64,000 nt of DNA, taken from the NCBI RefSeq assembly GCF_900451095.1, contig NZ_UGHV01000001.1, forward strand, positions 1-64,000. Reading direction: 5' to 3'. Under the pieces are notes generated by a model. That model was not told the origin of the DNA, ran no database searches, and saw nothing but the letters and a program-made list of their open reading frames with translations. Positions 56,283 to 64,000 of the stretch are shown piece after piece. A program made the position numbers and the translations under genes. The stretch comes from Helicobacter canis. GTDB taxonomy: Bacteria > Campylobacterota > Campylobacteria > Campylobacterales > Helicobacteraceae. The number at the start of each line of letters is the position of its first letter. The stretch's first letter is position 1.

Positions 56283-56657
56283 CTAGAATTCCGTCAAAAT
56301 CTCGCTTGGGCAGAAATATGCCACTCTCACTACCACCTCTCCGCCTGTTGGCTTTTGATCAAACTCTAGCGTTACCACGCCGCCTAGCTTTGTGCTAGTA
56401 ACGACACTTGATTTGTGGTTTGCCTTTGCGCTTAGATCTAAATCATTGCCAAAGGCTTCTTTGCTATAGTCTTTGCCTACTTTAAGCCCTAGATCAAGCT
56501 TTGTAGCCGTTACTGCTGGCTCTAGCACTTCGACATCTATGCTCATTATCTCCGCGCCTGCTGGCAGGGCTACGGCTTCATAGGTTTTAGACTTTAGGTC
56601 TTTTAGGGTTACTTGGGCTTTGGCTAGGTAGTAGATATTTTTGACTCGTTGTTTCAT
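56283..56657 (-). CDS. Small virion protein, second copy
   Basis: Identical copy of 2149-2523 (124 residues, decoration-like position behind the coat gene), present because the contig overlaps itself. Confidence 0.7.
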   Translation of the reverse strand: MKQRVKNIYYLAKAQVTLKDLKSKTYEAVALPAGAEIMSIDVEVLEPAVTATKLDLGLKVGKDYSKEAFGNDLDLSAKANHKSSVVTSTKLGGVVTLEFDQKPTGGEVVVRVAYFCPSEILTEF

Positions 56658-56959
56658 TGTAAAACTCCTTGTGGTTTGGTTTGTTAGTTTTGTCTTTGCT
56701 TGGTTTTGGCGTTGGCTTTTGGGCTAGAATCGTGGATTGCTGCGGCTCGCTTGTGCGATAGACCACTAGTCTTATCTCCGCGCTCGCCTTGCAAAGCCCC
56801 GATTCTAGCCTCAAAATCCTGCCGCCTGCGTGCTTGGTGTAGAAAACGCGTTTTCTTGCGCTGCTCGTTTTCTGTCATCGCGAGACACTCCCCCCCTTTT
56901 TTCTGTCATCGCGAGACACTGCGCTAGCAGTGGTGTGGCGATCCATAGAATCCGCTTTT

Positions 56960-58144
56960 TTACTCTTTGGAGCTAAAAATCCCAATACACGCAAAATCCG
57001 TATCGTGGAATGGGCTTAAACTTCCGCTCTCATTGCTATCAAATCGCGCCTTGCTAACGGCAAGCAGTCGATCCACGCCTACGATAGTCTTTCTCCCAGA
57101 GTCGGCTTCATCGATGTAGAAATCCACCTTATCGCCGCCGACCATAACAAGCGCAGAAGCCCCGATCAACGCCCCGATACTTACAGGCTGACCATTAGCA
57201 TAGTAGCTAGGAGGGGTTAGCTTCTTGTGGTTTTGGGGGTTGATATTTGCCATATAGTCTGTATCACTTACCTCGCTATTTGGCATACCACTTTGCAGCG
57301 GTGTCCATATACCCATATCTAGCACAGGGCAGTTATCTATAAGCCCGATAAGCCCTGTAAAGATCCTATTTTCATCGCCGCGCACGCCTGCTGCTTTTTG
57401 CATTTCAATCCATTCAGGATCGTTTTTGAGCTGGTTGCAGGCATAGCTATCAAGTAAAATGATATAGCTATTATGCTCTAGGGATATGCCTTGCACGGAG
57501 ACTAGATCGCTTTTGATAGGCTTTAGTGGATAGCATTCCTTGCCTTTGTAGTTTATACCTGTTCTAGCCATAAAGATCGCGCGGCGCAGGGCTTGGACAT
57601 TCATCACATCGCCTTTTTGGATTTTTTTAGTGGCAGTGGCGACATCTGGCTCGCTGCTAGTATCTTTAAAGTTGCTTGTTTGATCGCACACGACACAATT
57701 GGTAAAATCTGTAATAAGTGCGGATACTAGTGCCTTATCCCTGCGCAAGCGCATCCAGTCTGTCAAGCTATCGCTGGCTTCTTTGATGAAATCAATTTGC
57801 TTTAAAGCGGTGTATTTTTCAATCTCGCTTTTAATGGCATTGGCGATCACTTTTGGATAAGTCGTTTGGCTCATAATCTCTAGTGAGTCGTAGTTGGTAT
57901 CTAGATCGGCGTTGCCCTCTACTCCTGTGCCTGTCAAAGGGGCTTTAAGCCTTGGGCGGTAGGGCTGGGAGTCTTTCACGGCATAAAATCGCACGCCGCG
58001 ATCCGCTCCTTTACCAAAAAAGCTTTCAAACGGGCTTTTACTCCAGCTGGCTTTTTCGATCACTCTAGCGATATTTAGCTGGACATTTGGGTCTTCTTTC
58101 CAGCCGGCAAAGTTTATGGCATTTAGTGGATTTTGGTAAGACAT
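56960..58144 (-). CDS. Major capsid protein, second copy
   Basis: Identical copy of 2826-4010, 394 residues. See that entry for the family argument. Confidence 0.75.
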   Translation of the reverse strand: MSYQNPLNAINFAGWKEDPNVQLNIARVIEKASWSKSPFESFFGKGADRGVRFYAVKDSQPYRPRLKAPLTGTGVEGNADLDTNYDSLEIMSQTTYPKVIANAIKSEIEKYTALKQIDFIKEASDSLTDWMRLRRDKALVSALITDFTNCVVCDQTSNFKDTSSEPDVATATKKIQKGDVMNVQALRRAIFMARTGINYKGKECYPLKPIKSDLVSVQGISLEHNSYIILLDSYACNQLKNDPEWIEMQKAAGVRGDENRIFTGLIGLIDNCPVLDMGIWTPLQSGMPNSEVSDTDYMANINPQNHKKLTPPSYYANGQPVSIGALIGASALVMVGGDKVDFYIDEADSGRKTIVGVDRLLAVSKARFDSNESGSLSPFHDTDFACIGIFSSKE

Positions 58145-58187
58145 TGTTACTCCTTTATGTGTGTTTTACGCTTGCGCGCTCCGTGGG

Positions 58188-58820
58188 CTAATACCGTTCC
58201 GTAGGGAGTAGGTCGGCGTTATAGTCTAGGTTGGCACTTGGGGTGGCATTCCCAGCTATGCGGCTTGGTGGCTTCTCTCCACCTTGGCTCCCTTGTGGAT
58301 TGGCATTTTGCGATAGATAGATTTGCTCTAGTTGTTTGAAAAAGTCATAAGGCTGTAATTGATCTAGCTGTGCTTTTGCCGCGTTTGGGATATAATCCTC
58401 ATAAAACTGCAAAAGTGTGTTTAAATCCACGCTTGCTTCTTGCTCAAACTTCGCTCTTGCTTGATCGATCTGCCCCATAAGGGACTTTTGATTGATAGAG
58501 CCTTGCAGCTCTTGGGCTCTGGCTTGCTTGCTCGCGATATTATCTTGGTAGAATTGATTTTGCATTTGCGCTATTTTTATGAAAAACTGCTCTTTATCTT
58601 CATAAAATAAATCTTCTAGCTCTGGTGTGATAAGCTCGCTTGCGTATTTAGCAAAGTTAGCTTCTAAAGCTGCCTCGCTTTGTGCTAGCTCATTTTGCAA
58701 GGTCTCTAGCTCTTTTGTCTCTGCGCTTGTATCAAAGGGGCTAGGCTCTTGTGGTGCTTGGGCTTGCTCGGCTAGCTCTTGGCTTGGCTCTTGGGTCTCT
58801 ACTAGCTCTTGTGGTTCCAT
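58188..58820 (-). CDS. Scaffold-like protein, second copy
   Basis: Identical copy of 4054-4686, 210 residues, ending LPTERY. In a circular genome coat, scaffold and the coiled-coil genes at 55-56 kb join the terL region without a break. Confidence 0.6.
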   Translation of the reverse strand: MEPQELVETQEPSQELAEQAQAPQEPSPFDTSAETKELETLQNELAQSEAALEANFAKYASELITPELEDLFYEDKEQFFIKIAQMQNQFYQDNIASKQARAQELQGSINQKSLMGQIDQARAKFEQEASVDLNTLLQFYEDYIPNAAKAQLDQLQPYDFFKQLEQIYLSQNANPQGSQGGEKPPSRIAGNATPSANLDYNADLLPTERY

Positions 58821-58874
58821 AAGTGTCCTTAAGCATTTTCTAAAAAGCGTAATATAAAAAACTTGCCCAAAAGA

Positions 58875-59124
58875 AAAAAGGGGTAAAGCTTGGGGGTATC
58901 AAAGGGGCTATGTCAAAGGGGATTCTCAAAGGCAATGTTGTGGAGAGAGTCTCTCAAAGGATTTGTATGCAAGGATTTTGACTTAATCTATAAAGGAGGC
59001 TATGAAGTGTGCAGGGTGTGTGTGGGGACTGCACGGCTGAAGTTGGCTCTCACTTAGACTCTCTCCACGCTTGTAATGCTAGCAGGTTTTAGCCCATTAA
59101 AAAGGGGGTAAAGTATGCTACAAT
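58875..59124 (+). promoter_or_regulatory. Divergent regulatory region, second copy
   Basis: Copy of 4741-4990: two AAAAGGGGTAAA motifs, four TCAAAGG repeats, the 13-bp inverted repeat, microORF and TACAAT box are all unchanged. Confidence 0.5.
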
Positions 59125-59142
59125 GTGGATAAAGGAGTGTGT

Positions 59143-59379
59143 ATGCCGCGCCTTGATGGATTGAAAGAGGATTTAGGGTATTTGAAATTTTGCTTTGGTA
59201 TAGTTGTTGCGACTTTTTTGGCTCTTGTTGGCTGGATCGCGACAAACTACACCGCTGCTAGTGTGTTATTGTTGGTGTGTGCTTTTGTGTCTGCTGTGAT
59301 TTTTGCTGGGCTGGCTTTGTTTATCAATGCAAAAATGAGAAAAATCATCGATGAAATTTATCAAAGCAAAAAGGAGTAG
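59143..59379 (+). CDS. Two-helix membrane protein, second copy
   Basis: Identical copy of 5009-5245 (78 residues). Confidence 0.75.
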   Translation: MPRLDGLKEDLGYLKFCFGIVVATFLALVGWIATNYTAASVLLLVCAFVSAVIFAGLALFINAKMRKIIDEIYQSKKE

Positions 59380-59381
59380 CG

Positions 59382-59480
59382 ATGATGTTTATAATTTTTG
59401 GCGGGATTTTTTTGTGCTTTTGTGCGCTTGCTTGGAGTATCTATCAAGGTGTGCGCGATAGCGATAAAGCGCACAATTAA
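59382..59480 (+). CDS. 32-residue membrane peptide, second copy
   Basis: Identical copy of 5248-5346. Confidence 0.65.
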   Translation: MMFIIFGGIFLCFCALAWSIYQGVRDSDKAHN

Positions 59481-61438
59481 AACGCCTTTTGGGCGTGTAT
59501 GTCTTGCTTGACTTGGGCGATTTTCTCGCTTAATGCTAGCACTAAATGCAAATCCTTTTTTGCCCTAGCTTTGGTCTGCTCGCGGTGCAAATGTGCTAGA
59601 TATAGATCGCAATAATGCTGATAAAATGCTTCGCTTTCTAGCGGTTGTGTTTGTATAAACTCTTTAAAAATGGATTCGGCTTTTTGCGATAAAGCAGGGA
59701 GTTTGTGGCTCGCGGCGTTGATAGACGCTCTAGTCTTATCTCCTTGCTCGCCACTGCACAACCCTACTTTCTCATCAAAAATCCTAGAATCCTGCGCCGT
59801 GTTTAGATTTGGGGCGTTGCTCGTTTCTCTGTCATCGCGAGCCGACTTGTCGGCGTGGCGATCCATACTAGAATCCACTTTTTGACTTGCTAAAAATATC
59901 CGCACGCTTTTCTCTAGCTCTTTGGGTAAAAAACTCAAATCTAATTCGCTAGCTATATACGCGCATTCCTCACTATGCAAAATACTCGCTATAAAACTAC
60001 TATAATCATCGTTAGCCTGCTTTGTGGGTAGTCTATCTTGGGTGAAATACTCTTGTGGCACGCCTGTGAGCTTGCACGCGCATTCTAAAAACGCCTGCTT
60101 ATCGTAGAAGTTTTTACACGCTGCAATCGCGCCTTTTATTTCATTAAACGCGCTTGTTTTGTCTTTATTTTTATACAACCATTTTATAAAAAACTCAAAA
60201 CCGTTTAAATAGTTAAAATCTAGCTTTTCTCTGGTGGATTCGGCTTTGCTCTCCCACTCTCTGTCATCGCGAGCGGTGCTTGCACCGCGTGGCGATCCAT
60301 TTTTCACGCTAGAATCCGCTTTTGCGTTTTTATGGATTGCTTCGGTCGCTTCGCTCCCTCGCAATGACGGCTGGGGTTTGTCATCGCGAGCCGACTTGTC
60401 GGCGTGGCGATCCATAGCCATCAACGCTTCATTTATATCCTTGCACAATCTCCCCTTAGAATCCTTATTTTTCAGCAGTGCTACCTTCACCCTATAAAAT
60501 CCGGCTTCAAAGCACACTTTCACCGCCCTAAAGTTTGCCGCCATACCGCTCTTGTCATTATCAAAGCAAAAGATCACTTCACAATCAAGCCTAGTAAGTA
60601 GATTTAAATGCTGGATATTGAAAGCTGTCCCCCCTGTGGCTAGCGCGTGTTTATAGCCATTTTCGTGCAGCAGTATGCTATCGATATAGCCTTCGACTAC
60701 AAAGGCGGCTTTTTGCGCTTGGATCGTGGCTTTGGCATTGCTGTAAAGGTAGAGTATCTGGGCTTTTTTGTAAAAGTAGCTTTCCTTGGAGTTGATATAC
60801 TTTGGGGCGTTTTTGTTGAAGTTGTAGTGGGGGTGCGTGCGTGCGACAAACGCCACTACTTTATGTTGCGGGTTGCGGATTGCGATTGAGATTCTCTCAC
60901 GCATAGGGATTGATATTTTGCCCTTTTCATACTCGTTAGCAAAGTTGGATTCTACTAGCTCCCCCGCGCTAAAATTTGCTAGTAAAATCTCCTTGCTTGG
61001 CACTAGCCCTATATCATATCGCTCGCATATCTCTTGCGTGATCCCCCTTGAGGCTAGATACTCTACAATCTCTCTATGCTTTTGTAGCTCGGCTTTTGCT
61101 AGCTCGTTGATTTTCTCCAGCACTTCGCTAGGACTCTTGCCTACCTTTTGCGCCTTATCATACTCTAGGGCGATATTTGTAAGCTCGCTTAAGCGTTGCA
61201 GGGCTTCATTAAAGTCGATTTTCTCATACTCTTTTATGAAGCTTATCACATCGCCCCCCTTGCCGCAGCCAAAGCATTTATACATCCCCTTTACATCGCT
61301 TACCACAAAGCTAGGGGACTTCTCACTATGAAAGGGACAGCAGGCTATGAAGTTTGTGCCATTTTTGCGCAAAGGGATATAGCGTTCGATCACGCTTACA
61401 ATGCTACTACTCTTTAATGCCTCGATATTTGTTACCAT
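59477..61438 (-). CDS. DNA primase, second copy
   Basis: Identical copy of 5343-7304 including both repeat-coded insertions. Confidence 0.9.
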   Translation of the reverse strand: MVTNIEALKSSSIVSVIERYIPLRKNGTNFIACCPFHSEKSPSFVVSDVKGMYKCFGCGKGGDVISFIKEYEKIDFNEALQRLSELTNIALEYDKAQKVGKSPSEVLEKINELAKAELQKHREIVEYLASRGITQEICERYDIGLVPSKEILLANFSAGELVESNFANEYEKGKISIPMRERISIAIRNPQHKVVAFVARTHPHYNFNKNAPKYINSKESYFYKKAQILYLYSNAKATIQAQKAAFVVEGYIDSILLHENGYKHALATGGTAFNIQHLNLLTRLDCEVIFCFDNDKSGMAANFRAVKVCFEAGFYRVKVALLKNKDSKGRLCKDINEALMAMDRHADKSARDDKPQPSLRGSEATEAIHKNAKADSSVKNGSPRGASTARDDREWESKAESTREKLDFNYLNGFEFFIKWLYKNKDKTSAFNEIKGAIAACKNFYDKQAFLECACKLTGVPQEYFTQDRLPTKQANDDYSSFIASILHSEECAYIASELDLSFLPKELEKSVRIFLASQKVDSSMDRHADKSARDDRETSNAPNLNTAQDSRIFDEKVGLCSGEQGDKTRASINAASHKLPALSQKAESIFKEFIQTQPLESEAFYQHYCDLYLAHLHREQTKARAKKDLHLVLALSEKIAQVKQDIHAQKAF

Positions 61439-61439
61439 A

Positions 61440-61841
61440 TCACACCCAATTTTCTAGCCTTAAGCCTACTACACGCTTAAAGTCTTTACTATCGTTGGTT
61501 ATAAGCGTTAGATCATTTGCTAGCGCGGTGCTTGCTATAAGCATATCCATAGCCCCTATAAGTGCTTTTCTGCGCTCTAAATCCGCGCGGATTTTGGCAT
61601 ACGCTCCTGCCTCCTTGCTCCCAAACTCTAGCACCTGCAAATGCGCTAAAAACGCGTGCAAAGCTAGCGTGTTGCTCTCTTTAAAGCGTGATTTCTCCAC
61701 GCCAAAAAACAGCTCCGCCACGCTGATCGCGCTTATGGCTATCTCGCCGAGCTCATATTTGTCAAAGTGGCTTTTTATGCGTTCTGGCTTGTTGTTTAGG
61801 ATATAGATGCAAATATTTGTATCTAGCATTATTTTTGCCAT
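61440..61841 (-). CDS. vapC: VapC-type toxin, second copy
   Basis: Identical copy of 7306-7707. Confidence 0.9.
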   Translation of the reverse strand: MAKIMLDTNICIYILNNKPERIKSHFDKYELGEIAISAISVAELFFGVEKSRFKESNTLALHAFLAHLQVLEFGSKEAGAYAKIRADLERRKALIGAMDMLIASTALANDLTLITNDSKDFKRVVGLRLENWV

Positions 61842-62053
61842 TCTCGCTCCTGTGCGCTCTCCTGCGTTCGCTCTAGCTTGCCTTGAAAGCTCTCCACCGC
61901 GCTAAAGAGATTTTCCCACTTTTTATCGCTTGGGGTTAGCACTATGCTTTCATTGATCTTAGCGATCTCAAACGCACAATCCTTGCTAAGATTTAGCGAC
62001 TTTGGTAGGCGTATGGCTAGTGAATTGCCACTTTGAAAGACTTTTGCGGTCAT
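61829..62053 (-). CDS. vapB: VapB-type antitoxin, second copy
   Basis: Identical copy of 7695-7919. Confidence 0.88.
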   Translation of the reverse strand: MTAKVFQSGNSLAIRLPKSLNLSKDCAFEIAKINESIVLTPSDKKWENLFSAVESFQGKLERTQESAQEREWQK

Positions 62054-62152
62054 TTTTGCTCCTTTAAAGTTGTTACAAATAAGTATATATAAATTTTATA
62101 AACTTTTGCGCGTTGGCGTTTCTCCTAGAGTTGCTCGGCGTATGATTTTTGT

Positions 62153-62241
62153 GATAAAAATGGGGCTTTGCAAGGGCAGACTTGGGATTTACCTTGAGTG
62201 GTAATGAGCGCAGACTCGCCGCAGCAATCGCCATTTTTAGC
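62153..62241. repeat. R5 repeat, second copy
   Basis: Identical to 8019-8107. Confidence 0.8.
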
Positions 62242-62267
62242 CAAAAAGCATAGTCGCCTATATCGAT

Positions 62268-63446
62268 CTATATCGATACCACCTCTATGATCTTATCCAT
62301 CTCCACGCTTTCCGTTATCGCCTCTCCCCCCACCTCTATACTCGCAAATTTGCGCGTGTTTGGATCAAAGGCGACTTTCTCTTTGAAGTGCTTGCCTGTT
62401 TGCTTGTTTTTTTTCAAGATCACCATTCGGCTATTTTCGCTAAACTCTCTCAAAGCTTCGATCTCTGGCTTGCAGTGTTCTATACGGATTATTATGCTTG
62501 CTTCGTGTCCGCCCTTTTTGCTCCCCATAGGATTATCGCGATCGCTCTTAGAAGTTTGCACGATCAAAAAGACTAAAATGCCTAACGAGTGGCACAGCTT
62601 GGCTAAAAGGCTAAATTTTAAGCTCTCTTCCTCTTCCATATTTCTGCCATTTGGGCTAGTGATTCTCATCTGTGAGTCGATCAAAAAGACTTTCACGCCC
62701 TGCCGATAGAGATTTTTGATATTTTGCGCGATGGTGTAAAGCTCATAGCCCTCGTTTATGATATACATATTATCAAGGTTTGGCGGCTTTCTCTCTGCTT
62801 GCTTGGCGCGGATATACTGCTCGATCGTAAATTCAAAGCTAAAAAAGCCTACCTTTGCATAGTGGCTGATATTTTCTAGCACTTGCAGTCCTAGCGTGGT
62901 TTTCCCCGCTTCTGGATCGCCACTGATTAGCACAAGTTGCGCTACTTCTATCCCCCCATCAAACACAGAGTCTAAAAAGCCTACCTTTGTCTTAAACTTT
63001 GGCTGCTCTGGTCTTGTAGCATAGTAGTCGATCCATTGGGCTAGGTTTTTATACTCATTACTCTCCACGGCACGATCTAGCATTGAGAGATCTAAAAGCG
63101 TGTTGTTGTCGCTTGCTTTTATCATCTTTAGCCCATTTGCCTTTTGCATTTTTAGCTTGTAGGCTGTGATAAGCTCTTGGGAGAGATTGACAAAGCTAGA
63201 GTTAGGAGCTTTGCTAAAAAGTTCTAGCACATATTCATCGCTTTGCTGCTCTGTGGTTAGAGCGTTCATAAGGCTATGTGTGCTTAGGGCTTTCTTGCCT
63301 TGCAGGGTTAAGATTTTCTCCAAAATCACGCTGCCCTTTTGGCTAAAGACTTGGCGCGGCGTGATCGCTAGAAACTCATCAATATCCTCTTTATAATGCA
63401 CCATCGAGAGTAAAATCTCTTGCTCTAGGCTCTCTAAAGTATCCAT
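62268..63446 (-). CDS. DnaB-like helicase, second copy
   Basis: Identical copy of 8134-9312. Confidence 0.85.
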   Translation of the reverse strand: MDTLESLEQEILLSMVHYKEDIDEFLAITPRQVFSQKGSVILEKILTLQGKKALSTHSLMNALTTEQQSDEYVLELFSKAPNSSFVNLSQELITAYKLKMQKANGLKMIKASDNNTLLDLSMLDRAVESNEYKNLAQWIDYYATRPEQPKFKTKVGFLDSVFDGGIEVAQLVLISGDPEAGKTTLGLQVLENISHYAKVGFFSFEFTIEQYIRAKQAERKPPNLDNMYIINEGYELYTIAQNIKNLYRQGVKVFLIDSQMRITSPNGRNMEEEESLKFSLLAKLCHSLGILVFLIVQTSKSDRDNPMGSKKGGHEASIIIRIEHCKPEIEALREFSENSRMVILKKNKQTGKHFKEKVAFDPNTRKFASIEVGGEAITESVEMDKIIEVVSI

Positions 63447-63769
63447 TCTAGCTCCCTTTCTTTGACTTCTTTTTTGTAAAAATACATTGATAGCAGGTAT
63501 TGCTCCTCGTATCTGCTGCCCTTATATCGCTGTATCTTTGCCGTGCTAGCCCTTTTGCCCGCCTGCTCCCAGAAAAGCATTTTTAGCAAGTCTAAGAAGT
63601 CATTATCATTGATAAATCGCTTCTTGCTATGCAGTATCTTGGCACTTAAAACTTCTAGCTCACTCTCATTCGCGCTATTGATAAAGCCATTTAGATTTTG
63701 GCAAAAATACTCGCTTAGGGTTATGTTGCTTTGGGATTGCAAAAAATTGACAAAGTCTTGTTTTTTCAT
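63434..63769 (-). CDS. Hypothetical protein upstream of helicase, second copy
   Basis: Identical copy of 9300-9635. Confidence 0.65.
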   Translation of the reverse strand: MKKQDFVNFLQSQSNITLSEYFCQNLNGFINSANESELEVLSAKILHSKKRFINDNDFLDLLKMLFWEQAGKRASTAKIQRYKGSRYEEQYLLSMYFYKKEVKERELEWIL

Positions 63770-64000
63770 AGTTTGATCCTTTCTCGCGTTGTCTTTTGCG
63801 CGCTTTTGCTAGATTCTACGGCGCGGGCTTGCTCATTATCGCCTAGATAAATCCCTTCGCCCGCGCCTTGAAAGCTAGCAAAATCATCGCAAAATACTTC
63901 CGCTTGCGTGGTATGGTTGGGATTTGCTGCTTTGCTTGTTTCTCTGTCATCGCGAGCGGATTTATCCGCGTGGCGATCCATACTAGAATCCGCTTTTGGT
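63766..64000 (-). CDS. Repeat-only ORF, second copy, cut by window end
   Basis: Copy of 9632-9866. The frame is open at the window edge; in the first copy it continues to the ATG at 9952. Confidence 0.35.
   Translation of the reverse strand, partial: PKADSSMDRHADKSARDDRETSKAANPNHTTQAEVFCDDFASFQGAGEGIYLGDNEQARAVESSKSAQKTTRERIKL

Larger units (their letters stand above)
54152..64000. repeat. Terminal duplication, second copy (cleaner)
   Basis: Second copy of the window start. It carries intact reading frames for the two structural genes that are broken in the first copy, so it should be used as the reference. The match is still running when the window stops, so the true overlap may be longer. 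Confidence 0.9.

Noticed and set aside
1..64000. CRISPR array
   Set aside because: The repeats are dispersed, in both orientations and with variable stems; no regular repeat-spacer array and no cas genes.

Overview
This window is a temperate-type tailed phage, probably podovirus-like, from a Campylobacterota host, most likely a Helicobacter of mid-range GC content. No host housekeeping genes, rRNA or tRNA genes are visible. The phage assignment rests on a recognisable large terminase, portal, major coat protein, scaffold candidate, integrase, replication genes and holin candidate. The host assignment is inference: it rests on Shine-Dalgarno plus TATAAT promoters without clear -35 boxes, the small two-gene membrane cassette at 5009-5346, and the dense repeats. 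The species cannot be named.

The molecule closes on itself. Bases 1-9866 reappear at 54152-64000, giving a repeat unit of 54,134 bp. The only differences are 17 single-base insertions, all in the first copy between about 413 and 1130, mostly in homopolymers. This is what the unpolished end of a long-read contig of a circular (or circularly permuted) molecule looks like. A real tandem prophage cannot be excluded from sequence alone. The second copy is the better reference for the genes broken in the first.

Layout of one unit, mostly on the minus strand. (1) 44-60 kb (and 1-5 kb): virion head and packaging genes: TerL, structural proteins, portal, scaffold and coat, with a terminase-small-like gene on the plus strand. 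(2) 5-16 kb: primase, VapBC toxin-antitoxin, DnaB-like helicase, YopX-family protein, replication organiser, zinc-ribbon protein, integrase and several tiny membrane proteins. (3) 16.1-18.6 kb: 2.5 kb without a convincing gene, holding many repeats and short iterons. (4) 18.6-22.9 kb: lysis and small membrane genes with a holin candidate, a DUF5675-like protein, a head-tail adaptor candidate and a DUF1353 protein. (5) 23.3-29 kb: a diversity-generating retroelement (DGR) embedded in the tail-fibre module. (6) 29-42.8 kb: a truncated methyltransferase, a detached LPD3-like domain and a 4164-residue polyvalent protein. (7) 43.2-44.4 kb: a dCTP deaminase/dUTPase-family gene and neighbours.

The most important system is the DGR. 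A group-II-like reverse transcriptase (YADD, LGSYLSA motif) lies beside a 93-bp template repeat (24702-24794). A 90-bp variable repeat (24943-25032) lies in the C-terminal C-type-lectin/FGE-like domain of a 661-residue protein. All 12 substitutions between template and variable repeat fall on template adenines. The target gene follows a coiled-coil fibre gene and a fibre-assembly-like gene, so the natural reading is that the phage diversifies its receptor-binding tip.

The second theme is repeats. At least five families of palindromic elements (here R1-R5) are scattered over the genome. R1 is GTCATYGCGAG - variable stem - GTGGCRATCC. R2 is about 125 bp with a GC-rich outer stem and conserved loop. 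R3 is about 90 bp with tandem G.A-type stems. R4 has 12-16 bp perfect arms around a conserved centre. R5 shares arms with R3. Their arms change in a compensatory way while the loops stay constant. They stand between genes, are read through in frame inside the primase, replication protein, fibre and polyvalent protein, and build several repeat-only ORFs that run from one Shine-Dalgarno to the next. A third theme is a recurring AAAAGGGGTAAA motif next to TACAAT/TATAAT boxes, mainly before plus-strand genes.
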